DNA of 33,156 bases from Acetobacteraceae bacterium (GTDB lineage: Bacteria > Pseudomonadota > Alphaproteobacteria > Acetobacterales > Acetobacteraceae): assembly GCA_003151425.1 (NCBI GenBank), contig PLXO01000107.1, positions 18,819 through 51,974 on the forward strand, in the 5' to 3' direction. The stretch's first letter is position 1. Every line of letters starts with the position of its first letter. Position numbers and translations under genes: made by a program. The notes under the pieces are model-generated. The model was given only the letters and a program-made list of their open reading frames with translations, ran no database searches and was not told where the DNA came from. Below are positions 15,039 to 24,340 of this stretch, in pieces.

Positions 15039-16649
15039 ATGGACATGCAGACCGAGGTATCGAGCGGGCGCGACGAACCCAAGGCGCTCTACGACCAGCT
15101 CGAGGAGCGCATCCTGGCGCGCGACCAGGTTGGTGCCAGCCAGACCTACTACGGCCTGCTGCGGGCCGGGCGGCCATTGAACGAGATTGTCGCCGCCGGC
15201 GTCCGCATCCATGCGCCGTATACGCATGTTCCGTATCACGAACGTTTCGACGACGGGTATCCGAACTTCGTCAACAACGACCACTGCCTGCTGTCGGCGC
15301 GCGCCACGTTGAACCTGGCGCGCATGCTGCCGGGCAAGCTGGCGCATCTGCCGATGGCGCAAACCATCTGGTACATCCCGACAGGGCTGGATATCTGGAA
15401 TCAGAAAATCAACAAGGCGCCAGGTCATTACACGCGCATGCGGGGCAACCTGGGTAAGATCGAGGCACCGCCCGCGCCCGTGGTATACTGGCCGGACCAG
15501 GACCCGCTGCGTGACACCGTGCCGCTACAGGAGCGGCTGAACACCTGGTTCACGCTGGTGCATCGCGGCCAGGTGGTCGATGCCTACCGCACTTTTCTGG
15601 GTGTGATGGAGAACAAGGCCAACCGCAAGGAGGCGCTGGCCGAGTTGGTATTCGCCGGCCTGATCGACATCCAGGACCGGATGTTGTGGAACCGGTCCTA
15701 TACCACGGGGCACAAGGCGTATCGCGCGCGCTCGACAGTGGAGATCGGCAATGCGATCGGCTGGGACAACGCGCATCACGTGCTGTACGCTGGCGCGCTC
15801 GATATGGCCGTCGGGCCACGCTGGTACTCGACCTATGAGATGGCCTGCAACTGCATAAAGATGTGGATCCAGGGTGAGGCGCTGCACGCCGTGCCCTACA
15901 GCGGCGTCGGCGAGGCGGAGCTCGCGGTGCTGCGCAACACCGAAACCGTCAACCAGGAAGAGTCCTCGGCGCTGATCGAGGCGATCACCCGCGGTGAGGA
16001 AGCGGACGCCTTGAAGGTGCTGACGCAGCTCTTGCAGGCCGGCAAGGATCCGCGGCGCATCATCGACGCGATCCAGATCGCCGCGGCGCAGGTGGTGCTC
16101 GAGACGCAAAAACCGGAAAACTTCTCGATGCCGCACCACTGTTACGAATACTGCAACACGCTGGGCTGGTTCTTCGATACGTTCGAGCATCCGCGGCGGC
16201 TGCGGCTGCTGTACGTTGCGACCGCGTTCCTGACCCGCGTGGCGGCGCACCAGCGGGGGATCGGCGATGTGCATCCGGTGTCGATCCAGGTGCCCAGCGG
16301 CGCCGGCCGGCTGACCGCCGGGCAGTTGCTCGATCGGGTCGATGCCGCCATCTGTGCGCTGAGCGGGGCGGAGAGCCTGGCGTGGACGCAGGCCTATTGC
16401 GACAACGTCACCGATCGCGGACCGCTGGTGGAGCGCATCGCGCTGGCCGCCTGCAAGCTGGGCAACGATCCGCACAACCAGGAAATCGCCCAGTGCATGC
16501 TGATGGATTTCGGCATCAACCGGCATCCGGAGCGGGACAAGCTGTTGCTGGCGGCCGCCTATCACACCGCGATGCATCGCAAGTACGGCGACCCGCTGGA
16601 GTGCGCGCGCCGGCTGGGTGATGCGCTGGACATTGCCGAATTGCGGTAG
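15039..16649 (+). CDS. conserved-looking His-rich alpha-helical protein of unknown function
   Basis: A 536-residue soluble protein; I do not recognise the family. ATG 15039 is chosen because GGAGG lies eight bases upstream. There is no signal peptide or membrane segment. The sequence looks mostly helical and has clustered His, Asp, Tyr and Trp residues: THVPYHERFDDGYPNF and NNDHCLLSAR near the N-terminus, IGWDNAHHVLYAGALDM in the middle, and LLLAAAYHTAMHRKYGD near the C-terminus. Paired His residues in helices (H-x3-H) could bind metal or haem. A distant likeness to the questin-oxidase-like family is possible but unproven. It is followed, after a palindromic repeat, by a TfdA-like dioxygenase and an EthD-like protein. 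Codon use and GC content match the neighbours, so it looks like an ordinary resident gene. Confidence 0.8.
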   Translation: MDMQTEVSSGRDEPKALYDQLEERILARDQVGASQTYYGLLRAGRPLNEIVAAGVRIHAPYTHVPYHERFDDGYPNFVNNDHCLLSARATLNLARMLPGKLAHLPMAQTIWYIPTGLDIWNQKINKAPGHYTRMRGNLGKIEAPPAPVVYWPDQDPLRDTVPLQERLNTWFTLVHRGQVVDAYRTFLGVMENKANRKEALAELVFAGLIDIQDRMLWNRSYTTGHKAYRARSTVEIGNAIGWDNAHHVLYAGALDMAVGPRWYSTYEMACNCIKMWIQGEALHAVPYSGVGEAELAVLRNTETVNQEESSALIEAITRGEEADALKVLTQLLQAGKDPRRIIDAIQIAAAQVVLETQKPENFSMPHHCYEYCNTLGWFFDTFEHPRRLRLLYVATAFLTRVAAHQRGIGDVHPVSIQVPSGAGRLTAGQLLDRVDAAICALSGAESLAWTQAYCDNVTDRGPLVERIALAACKLGNDPHNQEIAQCMLMDFGINRHPERDKLLLAAAYHTAMHRKYGDPLECARRLGDALDIAELR

Positions 16650-16699
16650 AGTTCCGTTCTGTATATGTTATGATTGCAACGATAGGCGCACCGGCTGCG

Positions 16700-16855
16700 C
16701 CCGCCCCGTCATGCCGGCGAAGGCCGGTATCCACGACTTACCTCGACCTCCGCAGCACAGTCGTGGATGCCGGGCCCCTCAGCCTTCGCCGAGGGCAGGC
16801 TCCGCCCGTCGTTGGGCCGGCCGTCGGCCCAATCCGTGGATGGGCATGACGGCGG
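16700..16855. repeat. GC-rich composite palindromic intergenic repeat
   Basis: The 279-base gap 16650-16928 is largely this element. CGTCATGCC (16707-16715) pairs with GGCATGACG (16843-16851). ATCCACGACT (16730-16739) pairs with AGTCGTGGAT (16759-16768). TTGGGCCG (16812-16819) pairs with CGGCCCAA (16825-16832). The CGTCATGCCGGCGAAGGCCGG beginning is typical of dispersed alphaproteobacterial intergenic repeats. No reading frame of note lies inside. It may act as a transcription barrier between the two flanking genes. Confidence 0.7.
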
Positions 16856-16928
16856 CCGACGTGATGGGGTGGGAGCAGAGGCGCCAATGCGCGTGTTCGA
16901 CGATGCCTAAATCAGACGGAGTACAGTC

Positions 16929-17819
16929 ATGAGCGTCTCCATCCGTGCGAGCGATCCGGTGGCGCGCCCGTTTTTCGCGGGCGAAGTGTCGGGGGTCGAT
17001 GTCTCGCAGGACCTATCGCGCGAGGATGTTGCCGCCATCTCCACCGGGATGGATCAGTACGGCGTGCTGGTATTCCACGATCAGCACCTGGACGATGGGC
17101 GTCAGCTCGCGTTCAGTCGCAATTTCGGCGCGCTTGAACAGGCGACCGGGGATATCGCGCAGGGTGCCGAACGGCGGCTCAGCATCGATGTCAACGACAT
17201 CTCCAACCTCGACCGGAACAATCAGATCCTGGCGCGCGACGACCGGCGGCGGCTGTTTGGCCTCGGCAACCGGCTGTGGCATTCCGACAGTTCGTTCAAG
17301 CCGGTGCCGGCGAAGTATTCGCTGCTGTCGGCCCGCGTAATCCCAGGTGCCGGCGGCAACACCGAGTTCGCCGACATGCGCGCCGCCTACGACGCGCTCG
17401 ACGACGAGACGCGCGCGATGTGCGAGGACCTGGTGTGCGAGCACAGCCAGCTTTATTCGCGCTCCACGCTGGGCTTCAGTGACTTCACCGATGACGAACG
17501 CCGGCGCTTCGCCCCGGTGCTGCAAAGGTTGGTGCGACGGCATCCCGTCACCGGCCGCAAATCACTGTTCCTGGCCTCGCATGCCGGAGCGATCGTCGGC
17601 TGGCCGGTGCCGGAGGCGCGCGCCTTTCTGCGCGAGCTGACCGAGCACGCGACGCAGCGCCAGTTTGTCTACGCGCATGTCTGGCGGCAATGGGACCTGG
17701 TGATGTGGGACAATCGCGTAACCATGCATCGTGCGCGGCCGTACGATCACACCCAGGTGCGCGACATGCACCGCACCACCGTCGCCTGCGAGCAATCGAC
17801 GATGGAGCAGGCGGCGTAG
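16929..17819 (+). CDS. TfdA/TauD family Fe(II)/2-oxoglutarate-dependent dioxygenase
   Basis: A 296-residue enzyme. The metal facial triad is H118 and D120 in LWHSDSSF plus H267 in WDNRVTMHRARPYD; the 2-oxoglutarate-binding Arg is about R282 (RDMHRTTV). Layout and the WHSDSSF motif resemble TfdA (2,4-dichlorophenoxyacetate dioxygenase) more than TauD. ATG 16929 has GGAG seven bases upstream. The next gene starts four bases after the stop, so the two form an operon. It likely hydroxylates an ether, sulfonate or carboxylate, causing bond cleavage; the substrate is unknown. Confidence 0.88.
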   Translation: MSVSIRASDPVARPFFAGEVSGVDVSQDLSREDVAAISTGMDQYGVLVFHDQHLDDGRQLAFSRNFGALEQATGDIAQGAERRLSIDVNDISNLDRNNQILARDDRRRLFGLGNRLWHSDSSFKPVPAKYSLLSARVIPGAGGNTEFADMRAAYDALDDETRAMCEDLVCEHSQLYSRSTLGFSDFTDDERRRFAPVLQRLVRRHPVTGRKSLFLASHAGAIVGWPVPEARAFLRELTEHATQRQFVYAHVWRQWDLVMWDNRVTMHRARPYDHTQVRDMHRTTVACEQSTMEQAA

Positions 17820-17823
17820 CGAA

Positions 17824-18159
17824 ATGATCAAGGTCCTGGGACTGCTCACGCGACGGCCGGGCTTGACGCACGAACAATTCGTCAAGCATTGGCTGGAGAT
17901 TCACGCACCACTGGCGCTCGCCGTGCCCGGCGTCCGCCGCTACGTGCAGTCGCACATCGTTGGCACGCGGACCCGCCCCGACATTCCGGAAACCGAGGTC
18001 GAGGTCGATGGGATCGCCGAACTGTGGTACGATGATGAGGCGGCGTTGCAGCGCGCCGCCGCCTCACCGGAGATGAAACGTCTGACCGATGATGGCGCAC
18101 GCATCATCGGTCGGATCAAGACCTACATCATCGACGAGAAGCAGATCATTCCGCCGTGA
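17824..18159 (+). CDS. EthD domain-containing protein
   Basis: A 111-residue dimeric alpha+beta-barrel protein of the EthD family. The signature is seen in TRRPGLTHEQFVKHWLEIHA (residues 9-28) followed by VPGVRRYVQSH. ATG 17824 lies four bases after the stop of the TfdA-like gene; the open frame to 17731 inside that gene is not used. EthD proteins accompany ether-cleavage or polyketide-type enzymes, as auxiliary or small-molecule-processing proteins. Pairing with a TfdA-like (ether-cleaving type) dioxygenase is suggestive but the reaction is unknown. It is convergent with the cupin gene, 15 bases away. Confidence 0.85.
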   Translation: MIKVLGLLTRRPGLTHEQFVKHWLEIHAPLALAVPGVRRYVQSHIVGTRTRPDIPETEVEVDGIAELWYDDEAALQRAAASPEMKRLTDDGARIIGRIKTYIIDEKQIIPP

Positions 18160-18174
18160 TCGACGGGCGAAAAA

Positions 18175-18699
18175 TCATTCCGCCGCCGCGGTGACCGACT
18201 CGACCGCCTCGTATGGGCGCCGCTTGACGCGATCCATGTTGACGCCCTCGATGCGCAGCAGCCGCGTCGCGCCCTTGCGCTCCGGCGAGTGCAGCACACC
18301 GGTGTCGTACAGATGGGCGTCACCACAGCGCATCGTGTAGTCGCGGATGTGCTTGGCCTTGCCCGGGGTCGTCTCGGTCGGCCGCGCCAGGCAATCCCAG
18401 TCGGTCATGATCGTCTCGCCATCGGCCTGGCCGTAGATCGCCCAGGACGGGCCATGGTCATGCGGCTTGCTGCTCTTCGCGCCGGTGTAGCCGTGCGCCA
18501 GGATCGTGAAGCCGAGGTCCGGGTCCTCGTACAGCACCTTTCGCTCCGGCGTGCCCTCGGGGATGTAGGTCGCAATGAAATCGGGCGACTTCAGCGCCTG
18601 GCTCACCAGATCGCGGATCTTCTCGCGCCCAGCGGTGCCCGGATCGGCCTTCAGCGCGGCCTTACAGTCGGAAGTGAACTGTTCAAGCGTATAGCTCAT
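18175..18699 (-). CDS. cupin-fold protein, cysteine-dioxygenase-like
   Basis: A 174-residue single-cupin protein. The first cupin motif supplies H80 and H82 in KPHDHGPSW, and the second supplies H137 in DTGVLHSPERKG. This three-His pattern fits thiol dioxygenases and related mononuclear iron cupins. The N-terminal 40 residues are helical. ATG 18699 has AGGAGGA about eight bases upstream. It follows the hypothetical gene 18719-19144 after 19 bases, so the two are probably co-transcribed. A role in oxidising a small thiol or similar acid is possible, but I cannot assign a substrate. Confidence 0.72.
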   Translation of the reverse strand: MSYTLEQFTSDCKAALKADPGTAGREKIRDLVSQALKSPDFIATYIPEGTPERKVLYEDPDLGFTILAHGYTGAKSSKPHDHGPSWAIYGQADGETIMTDWDCLARPTETTPGKAKHIRDYTMRCGDAHLYDTGVLHSPERKGATRLLRIEGVNMDRVKRRPYEAVESVTAAAE

Positions 18700-18718
18700 T
18701 GGGGTTCCTCCTGGTGTG

Positions 18719-19144
18719 TCATCCGCGCCGATAGGGGTAGCAGTCGGCCCGATCTAGCGCGATATCAAAATGCCGTGCCAGCGCCTCGATGGCGTCGGCG
18801 TGCTTCGGGTATGGGTCGGCGTTGGCCAGCCCGACGACAATACAGGTGAAGTCGGGGTCCTCGCGTCCGCGAGGCGGCAGCATGGCGGTAACCAGCGGAT
18901 TGCCGTCCTCGTCACGCAAGGTCAGGAACAGCGGCATGGTGCGATTGATGTGCGCCTTTTTGCCGATATCCTGCTCGATGAACACCGTGGTCAGCGGCCG
19001 GTAACTGTCCGCCGACCTCTCCAGGTCGCGGCGGTAGTGCTTCTCCACAGCGTGGCGCATCTCCGCTGACTCGTTGGCCGCTTCGGCCTCGGTCATCAGA
19101 CGGAACCAGGTCCGGCCGTTGGGGGCGTCGCAAATATATTCCAT
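18719..19144 (-). CDS. hypothetical protein (unknown function)
   Basis: A 141-residue soluble protein that I do not recognise. It has an acidic N-terminal half (residues 17-40) that looks helical, a central beta-like stretch (PLTTVFIEQDIGKKAHIN, then LFLTLRDEDGNPLVTAML) and ends in CYPYRRG. There are no membrane segments, signal peptide or obvious metal motif. It is the first gene of a two-gene unit with the cupin protein and is divergent from the GMC dehydrogenase, 88 bases away. The start at 19144 has a GAGG too close to the ATG to be ideal. Codon use and GC match the neighbours. Confidence 0.7.
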   Translation of the reverse strand: MEYICDAPNGRTWFRLMTEAEAANESAEMRHAVEKHYRRDLERSADSYRPLTTVFIEQDIGKKAHINRTMPLFLTLRDEDGNPLVTAMLPPRGREDPDFTCIVVGLANADPYPKHADAIEALARHFDIALDRADCYPYRRG

Positions 19145-19232
19145 GCCTCGTTCAACCTATAGTCCGTTGCTTGGAACGTCGTCCGGGGCGAGTCTAGGAT
19201 GAAGGGAAGCAGCGCGCAAACCGGGGGCACGC

Positions 19233-20900
19233 ATGGCGGCGCAACATAACGGCGGGCGCGGTGATTCGTTCGACTACGTGATCGTCGGCGCCGGTGCCGC
19301 GGGGTCCGTGCTGGCAAGCCGGCTGACCGAGGATGCGGGCGTCACCGTCTGCGTGCTGGAATGCGGGCCGCCGGACCGGCACCCCTACATCCACGTGCCG
19401 GCCGGGTTCATCAAAATGCTGTTCAACCCGACCTACACTTGGCAGTTCACCACCGAGCCAAGTGAGGGCACGGGTGGACGGCGCATCCCGACCACGCAGG
19501 GGCGGACGCTGGGCGGGTCGAGCTCGATTAACGGCATGGTCTACAACCGCGGCCAGAAGGCGGATTTCGATCACTGGGCGCAGCGCGGCAATCGCGGCTG
19601 GGGCTACACCGACGTGCTGCCGTATTTCAAGCGCACCGAGCGGCGTATCGGCGTGGCGGATGACCGGTTCCACGGGCGCGAGGGCAACCTGCCGGTGACC
19701 ACGATGGATCTGATCCATCCGGTGTGTGAGGCGTTCATCGACGGCGCGGTCGCGTTGGGGATGCCGCGCCACAACGACTACAACTCGGACAGACAGGCGG
19801 GCGTCGGGTATTTCCAGCGCGCGATTCTTCGAGGATGGCGGCATTCCGCGGCACGGGTGTTCCTGCATCCGGCGCGGGCGCGCGGGACGTTGGATGTGCG
19901 CACCGATGCGCGTGCGGCCGCGGTGCTGTTCGAGGGCAGGCGCGCGGTGGGCGTGCGTTATGTCGATGACCGCGACCGGGCGACGCAGCATACGGTGCGG
20001 GCGCGGCGCGAGGTGATCCTGTGCTCCGGCACCGCCAACACCGCGAAGCTGCTGCAAATTTCCGGGGTTGGTCCGGCGGCGCTGCTGGGCTCGCTCGGCG
20101 TCCCCGTGGTGCACGAGCTGCGTGGCGTGGGGGAGAATTTCCGCGACCATTACGCGATCCGCATGGTGGCGCGGGTGAAGGACGCCCGCACGATCAACGA
20201 AATGTCGCGTGGGTTGGGGCTGGCCGGGCAGATCGCGCGCTGGGCGCTGGGCAAGCCGTCGATCCTGGCGGTGACGCCGTCGCTGGTGCACTGGTTCTGG
20301 AAGTCCGACGAGTCGATGCAGGGCGCCGATCTGCAAGGGGTGTTCAGCCCGGCGAGCTACAAGCAGGGATTTGTTGGGCTGCTGGACGATTTTCCCGGGA
20401 TGACCGCGGGGGTCTGGCAGCATCGGCCGGAGAGTGTTGGCTATGTGCGGGCGCGGTCGGCCGATCCGTTCCAGGATCCGATCATCCAGCCGAACTATCT
20501 GGCCGATCCGATCGACCGGCGCGTGCTGTTGGGTGGGATGAAGCTGGCGCGCCGGCTGCTGCAATCGCCGGCGCTGACACGGTATTTCGACGGCGATCAT
20601 TTGCCGGGACCGCAGATCCAGACTGACGACGAGCTGATGGGCTATGCGCGGCAGTATGGCTCCACCGCGTATCACCTGATCGGCACCGCGCGGATGGGGC
20701 CGGAGACGGACCCCACCGCGGTGGTGGACGATGCGCTGCGCGTGCACGGGATGCAGGGGCTGCGCGTGGTGGACGCCTCGATCATGCCCAGCATGCCGTC
20801 CGCCAACACCTACGCCTCGACGATGATGATCGCGGAGAAGGCTTCGGATATGATCCGTGGCCGCCAGCCGCTTGCCCCGGTGGCGGGAGTGGCGGCGTAA
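19233..20900 (+). CDS. GMC family FAD-dependent alcohol dehydrogenase (choline-dehydrogenase-like)
   Basis: A 555-residue glucose-methanol-choline oxidoreductase. The FAD motif GAGAAG is at 19-24, the GMC signature GRTLGGSSSINGMVYNRG lies near 90-107, and the active-site pair is H481 (YHLIGTARMG) and N525 (PSANTYAST). There is no Tat or Sec signal, so it is cytoplasmic and probably passes electrons to the quinone pool. The GMC family oxidises primary alcohols such as choline, alkanols or polyethylene glycol; this subgroup cannot be narrowed from sequence alone. It starts a plus-strand run with MoxR 30 bases downstream. No betB-type aldehyde dehydrogenase is adjacent, so a betaine role is not supported. 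Confidence 0.88.
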   Translation: MAAQHNGGRGDSFDYVIVGAGAAGSVLASRLTEDAGVTVCVLECGPPDRHPYIHVPAGFIKMLFNPTYTWQFTTEPSEGTGGRRIPTTQGRTLGGSSSINGMVYNRGQKADFDHWAQRGNRGWGYTDVLPYFKRTERRIGVADDRFHGREGNLPVTTMDLIHPVCEAFIDGAVALGMPRHNDYNSDRQAGVGYFQRAILRGWRHSAARVFLHPARARGTLDVRTDARAAAVLFEGRRAVGVRYVDDRDRATQHTVRARREVILCSGTANTAKLLQISGVGPAALLGSLGVPVVHELRGVGENFRDHYAIRMVARVKDARTINEMSRGLGLAGQIARWALGKPSILAVTPSLVHWFWKSDESMQGADLQGVFSPASYKQGFVGLLDDFPGMTAGVWQHRPESVGYVRARSADPFQDPIIQPNYLADPIDRRVLLGGMKLARRLLQSPALTRYFDGDHLPGPQIQTDDELMGYARQYGSTAYHLIGTARMGPETDPTAVVDDALRVHGMQGLRVVDASIMPSMPSANTYASTMMIAEKASDMIRGRQPLAPVAGVAA

Positions 20901-20930
20901 TACCACGCCCAGCATTGCGAGGACCCACAC

Positions 20931-21779
<849 letters not shown>

Positions 21780-21794
21780 GCACGCGGCCCGGCG

Positions 21795-22973
21795 ATGTTC
21801 GCGCATTTCATCCTCGCGTTGCGGCAGGCCGGCGTGCCGGCCTCGATCACCGAGTACCTGGCGCTGATGGCGGCGATGAAGGCGAATGTCGCTGACTACA
21901 GCGTGGAGGATTTCTATTACCTGAGCCGCGCGGCGCTGGTGAAGGACGAGCGTCACCTCGACCGTTTCGATCGCGTGTTCGGCGAGTGCTTCAAGGGGCT
22001 GGAGGCGCCGGAGGGCGATCTGCGCCGGGAGATCCCCGAGGAATGGCTGCGCAAGATGGCGGAGAAGCTGTTATCGCCGGAGGAGATGAAGCAGATCGAG
22101 GCGATGGGTGGGTTGGACGCGCTGATGGACCGGCTGCGCGAACTGTTGCGTGAGCAGAAGGGGCGGCACCAGGGCGGGTCGAAGTGGATCGGGACTGCCG
22201 GGACCTCGCCGTTTGGGGCGTATGGCTACAATCCGGAGGGCGTGCGAATCGGCCAGGATGAGTCTCGGCATCGCAGCGCGGTGAAGGTGTGGGACCGGCG
22301 TGAGTTCCGTGATCTGGACGACGATGTCGAGATCGGCACGCGCAACATCAAGCTGGCGCTGCGCCGGCTGCGGCGGTTCGCGCGGCAGGGGGCGGCGACG
22401 GAGTTGGATCTGCCGGACACGATCCGCTCGACGGCGAACAATGCCGGCACGCTCGATCTTAAATTGGTACCGGAGCGGCACAACACGGTGAAGGTGCTGC
22501 TGTTCCTGGATATCGGCGGTTCGATGGACGACCATGTGCGGATCTCGGCCGAGCTATTTTCGGCGGCGCGCAGCGAGTTCAAGCACCTGGAATATTTCTA
22601 CTTCCACAACTGCCCGTATGAGCGAGTGTGGAAGAACAATCGGCGGCGGCACGACGAGCAGATGTCCACCTGGCAGGTGCTGCGGACCTACGGACCGGAC
22701 TACAAGCTGATCTTTGTCGGCGATGCGGCGATGAGCCCATACGAGGTCGAGATGATCGGCGGCAGTGTCGAGCATTGGAATGAGGAATCGGGTCGGACAT
22801 GGATCGATCGCCTGACCTCGCATTATCGGCGCTCGGCGTGGCTTAATCCGGCGCCGCAACGGGGCTGGGGACATGTGCGGTCGACCAACATGATCCACAC
22901 GCTGCTGGAGGGACGGATGTATCCGCTGACCGTCGGCGGGATCGACGCGATGATGCGGGAACTGAGCAGATAG
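21795..22973 (+). CDS. VWA domain-containing protein, CoxE-like MoxR partner
   Basis: A 392-residue protein. A helical N-terminal half (1-220) rich in charged residues precedes a von Willebrand A domain with metal site DIGGSMDD (239-246). The usual DxSxS reads D-I-G-G-S, so the first Ser is Gly241; this fits the subgroup that pairs with MoxR more than random decay. C-terminal segments AMSPYEVEM and WLNP are also VWA-like. It starts 15 bases after the MoxR stop with no clear ribosome site, implying coupling. Known MoxR/VWA pairs assist metal or cofactor insertion (CoxD/CoxE, NorQ/NorD). The client here is unknown. Confidence 0.87.
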   Translation: MFAHFILALRQAGVPASITEYLALMAAMKANVADYSVEDFYYLSRAALVKDERHLDRFDRVFGECFKGLEAPEGDLRREIPEEWLRKMAEKLLSPEEMKQIEAMGGLDALMDRLRELLREQKGRHQGGSKWIGTAGTSPFGAYGYNPEGVRIGQDESRHRSAVKVWDRREFRDLDDDVEIGTRNIKLALRRLRRFARQGAATELDLPDTIRSTANNAGTLDLKLVPERHNTVKVLLFLDIGGSMDDHVRISAELFSAARSEFKHLEYFYFHNCPYERVWKNNRRRHDEQMSTWQVLRTYGPDYKLIFVGDAAMSPYEVEMIGGSVEHWNEESGRTWIDRLTSHYRRSAWLNPAPQRGWGHVRSTNMIHTLLEGRMYPLTVGGIDAMMRELSR

Positions 22974-23056
22974 AATTTGTTTGGAGTGGCCTGCCGATCC
23001 CCTACGTCCGCTGCGAATGGCAGCGAACTTCGGGGGCAGGACACCGGGGAGGAACG

Positions 23057-23803
23057 ATGGGGCGGTTGGCGGGTAAGGTGGCCATCATCACCGGCGCCGG
23101 CACCGGGATCGGCCGTGCAACCGCGATCCGGTTCGCGCGCGAGGGTGCGACGATTGTCGTGGCGGAGATCAACGCCGCCTCGGGTGAGGAGACCGCACAT
23201 CTGGCGGGCAACGGCGCGATCGCCATCCACACCGATGTGACCGATGAGGCAAGCGTGCAGGCGGCGATCCAGACCACCGTGGCGCAGTTCGGCGCGCTGC
23301 ACGTGCTGCACAACAATGCCGGCGGATCGACGGCGGAGGATGGCACGGCGGTGGATGCGCCGATCGCGGAGTTCTGGCGGGTTATCAAGCTCGATCTGTT
23401 TGGCATGTTCCTGGGCTGCCGGTTTGGTATTCCGGCGATCGTCAATTCGGGCGGCGGATCGGTGATCAACATGTCATCCAACGTCGCACTGATGGGGATC
23501 CCGGGGCGCGACTGCTACACCGCGGCGAAGGGTGGCGTTGCGGCGATGACGCGGTCGATGGCGGTGGAGTTCGCGGCGCAGAAGGTGCGAGTGAATGCCA
23601 TCGCGCCGGCCGTGACGATGACCGAGCGCGTGCGCAAGCTGATGGCGGGCAATGCGGCGATCGACAAGCTGGCGAAGGCGCATCTGCTGGGGTTGATCGA
23701 GCCGACGGACATCGCCGACATGGCGTTGTTTCTTGCGTCGGATGAGTCGCGCATGGTCACCGGGCAGGTCTACCCGGTGGACAGCGGTGTGACGATTTCC
23801 TGA
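23057..23803 (+). CDS. SDR family oxidoreductase (FabG-like)
   Basis: A 248-residue classical short-chain dehydrogenase. The cofactor motif GAGTGIG is at 13-19, NNAG at 86-89, the catalytic Ser in INMSSNVA (about S140/S141) and YTAAK at 154-158 (Y154, K158). Asp/Glu at the end of beta-2 (VVAEIN) favours NAD. ATG 23057 is preceded by GGAGG at five bases. Substrate unknown; 3-oxoacyl, cyclitol or steroid-like alcohols are all possible. The methylmalonyl-CoA epimerase gene follows after 13 bases, so they are probably co-transcribed. Confidence 0.88.
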   Translation: MGRLAGKVAIITGAGTGIGRATAIRFAREGATIVVAEINAASGEETAHLAGNGAIAIHTDVTDEASVQAAIQTTVAQFGALHVLHNNAGGSTAEDGTAVDAPIAEFWRVIKLDLFGMFLGCRFGIPAIVNSGGGSVINMSSNVALMGIPGRDCYTAAKGGVAAMTRSMAVEFAAQKVRVNAIAPAVTMTERVRKLMAGNAAIDKLAKAHLLGLIEPTDIADMALFLASDESRMVTGQVYPVDSGVTIS

Positions 23804-23816
23804 AAGGGGAGCGGCC

Positions 23817-24224
23817 ATGAAGATCAAGCGCGTGGAGCACATCGCGATTGCGGTGGACTCGTTGAAGCAGTCGATGGATTTGTTGCAGAATACTTTCGGT
23901 ATCAAGGTCGAGTATGAGGAGCAGATCGGCCAAACGCGGCTGGCGATGCTGCCGGTGGGCGAGACCTATCTGGAGCTGCTGGAGGGTCAGGGGCCGGAGT
24001 CGGGTGTCACCACCTGGATCAAGGAGAAGGGCACCGGGTTGTTCCACATCTGCTTCGAGGTGGAGGACATCGATGGCGCGCTGGCAGAGTTGAAGGCGAA
24101 GGGCGTGCGGCTGCGTGATGAGACGCCGCGCATTGGGCATGGCGGGGCGCGCATCGCGTTCATTGATCCGGCGTCGACGGGGAATGTGCTCATCGAGTTG
24201 GCGGAGTTGGCACCGGAGCACTGA
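23817..24224 (+). CDS. mce: methylmalonyl-CoA epimerase (VOC superfamily)
   Basis: A 135-residue vicinal-oxygen-chelate protein that interconverts (S)- and (R)-methylmalonyl-CoA in propionyl-CoA catabolism. Metal-ligand candidates H8 (VEHIAIAV), H77 (GLFHICFEVED) and E127 (VLIELAEL), and the YLELLEG strand, fit the family and the length is exact. ATG 23817 has GGGGAG five bases upstream. Mutase and carboxylase genes are not in the window. The adjacent SDR may be unrelated in function, or the protein may be a VOC isomerase for a similar acyl-CoA. Confidence 0.85.
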   Translation: MKIKRVEHIAIAVDSLKQSMDLLQNTFGIKVEYEEQIGQTRLAMLPVGETYLELLEGQGPESGVTTWIKEKGTGLFHICFEVEDIDGALAELKAKGVRLRDETPRIGHGGARIAFIDPASTGNVLIELAELAPEH

Positions 24225-24241
24225 CGACGCGCTGAGTCGCG

Positions 24242-24308
24242 CTTCTCCCCCTCCCCTTGAGGGCTTGGGCCGCGAAGCGGCCCAAGCCCTCAAGGGGAGG
24301 GGAAGAAG
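24242..24308. repeat. 67-bp near-perfect palindrome (32-bp arms, 3-nt loop)
   Basis: Arms 24242-24273 and 24277-24308 are reverse complements with a single mismatch; the loop is GAA. The arms contain CTTCTCCCCC, CTCCCCTTGAGGG and CTTGGGCCGC. Part of the arm, GGGCTTGGGCCGCGA, recurs at 26571-26585 on the other strand, and CTTCTCCCCCT recurs (as its complement) at the first 11 bases of the window. It is thus a dispersed intergenic repeat, and could end transcription after mce, although no long T run follows. Confidence 0.9.
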
Positions 24309-24340
24309 TCTTTAGTTTCACACCGAGGGGGCCACAAACC

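Noticed and set aside
14839-15177. N-terminal extension of Ada by 113 residues
   Set aside because: It has no likeness to Ada, would exceed the usual length, and overlaps the start of the divergent gene at 15039.
19233-20900. Choline dehydrogenase BetA
   Set aside because: No betaine aldehyde dehydrogenase, BetI or choline transporter is nearby; only GMC family membership is supported.
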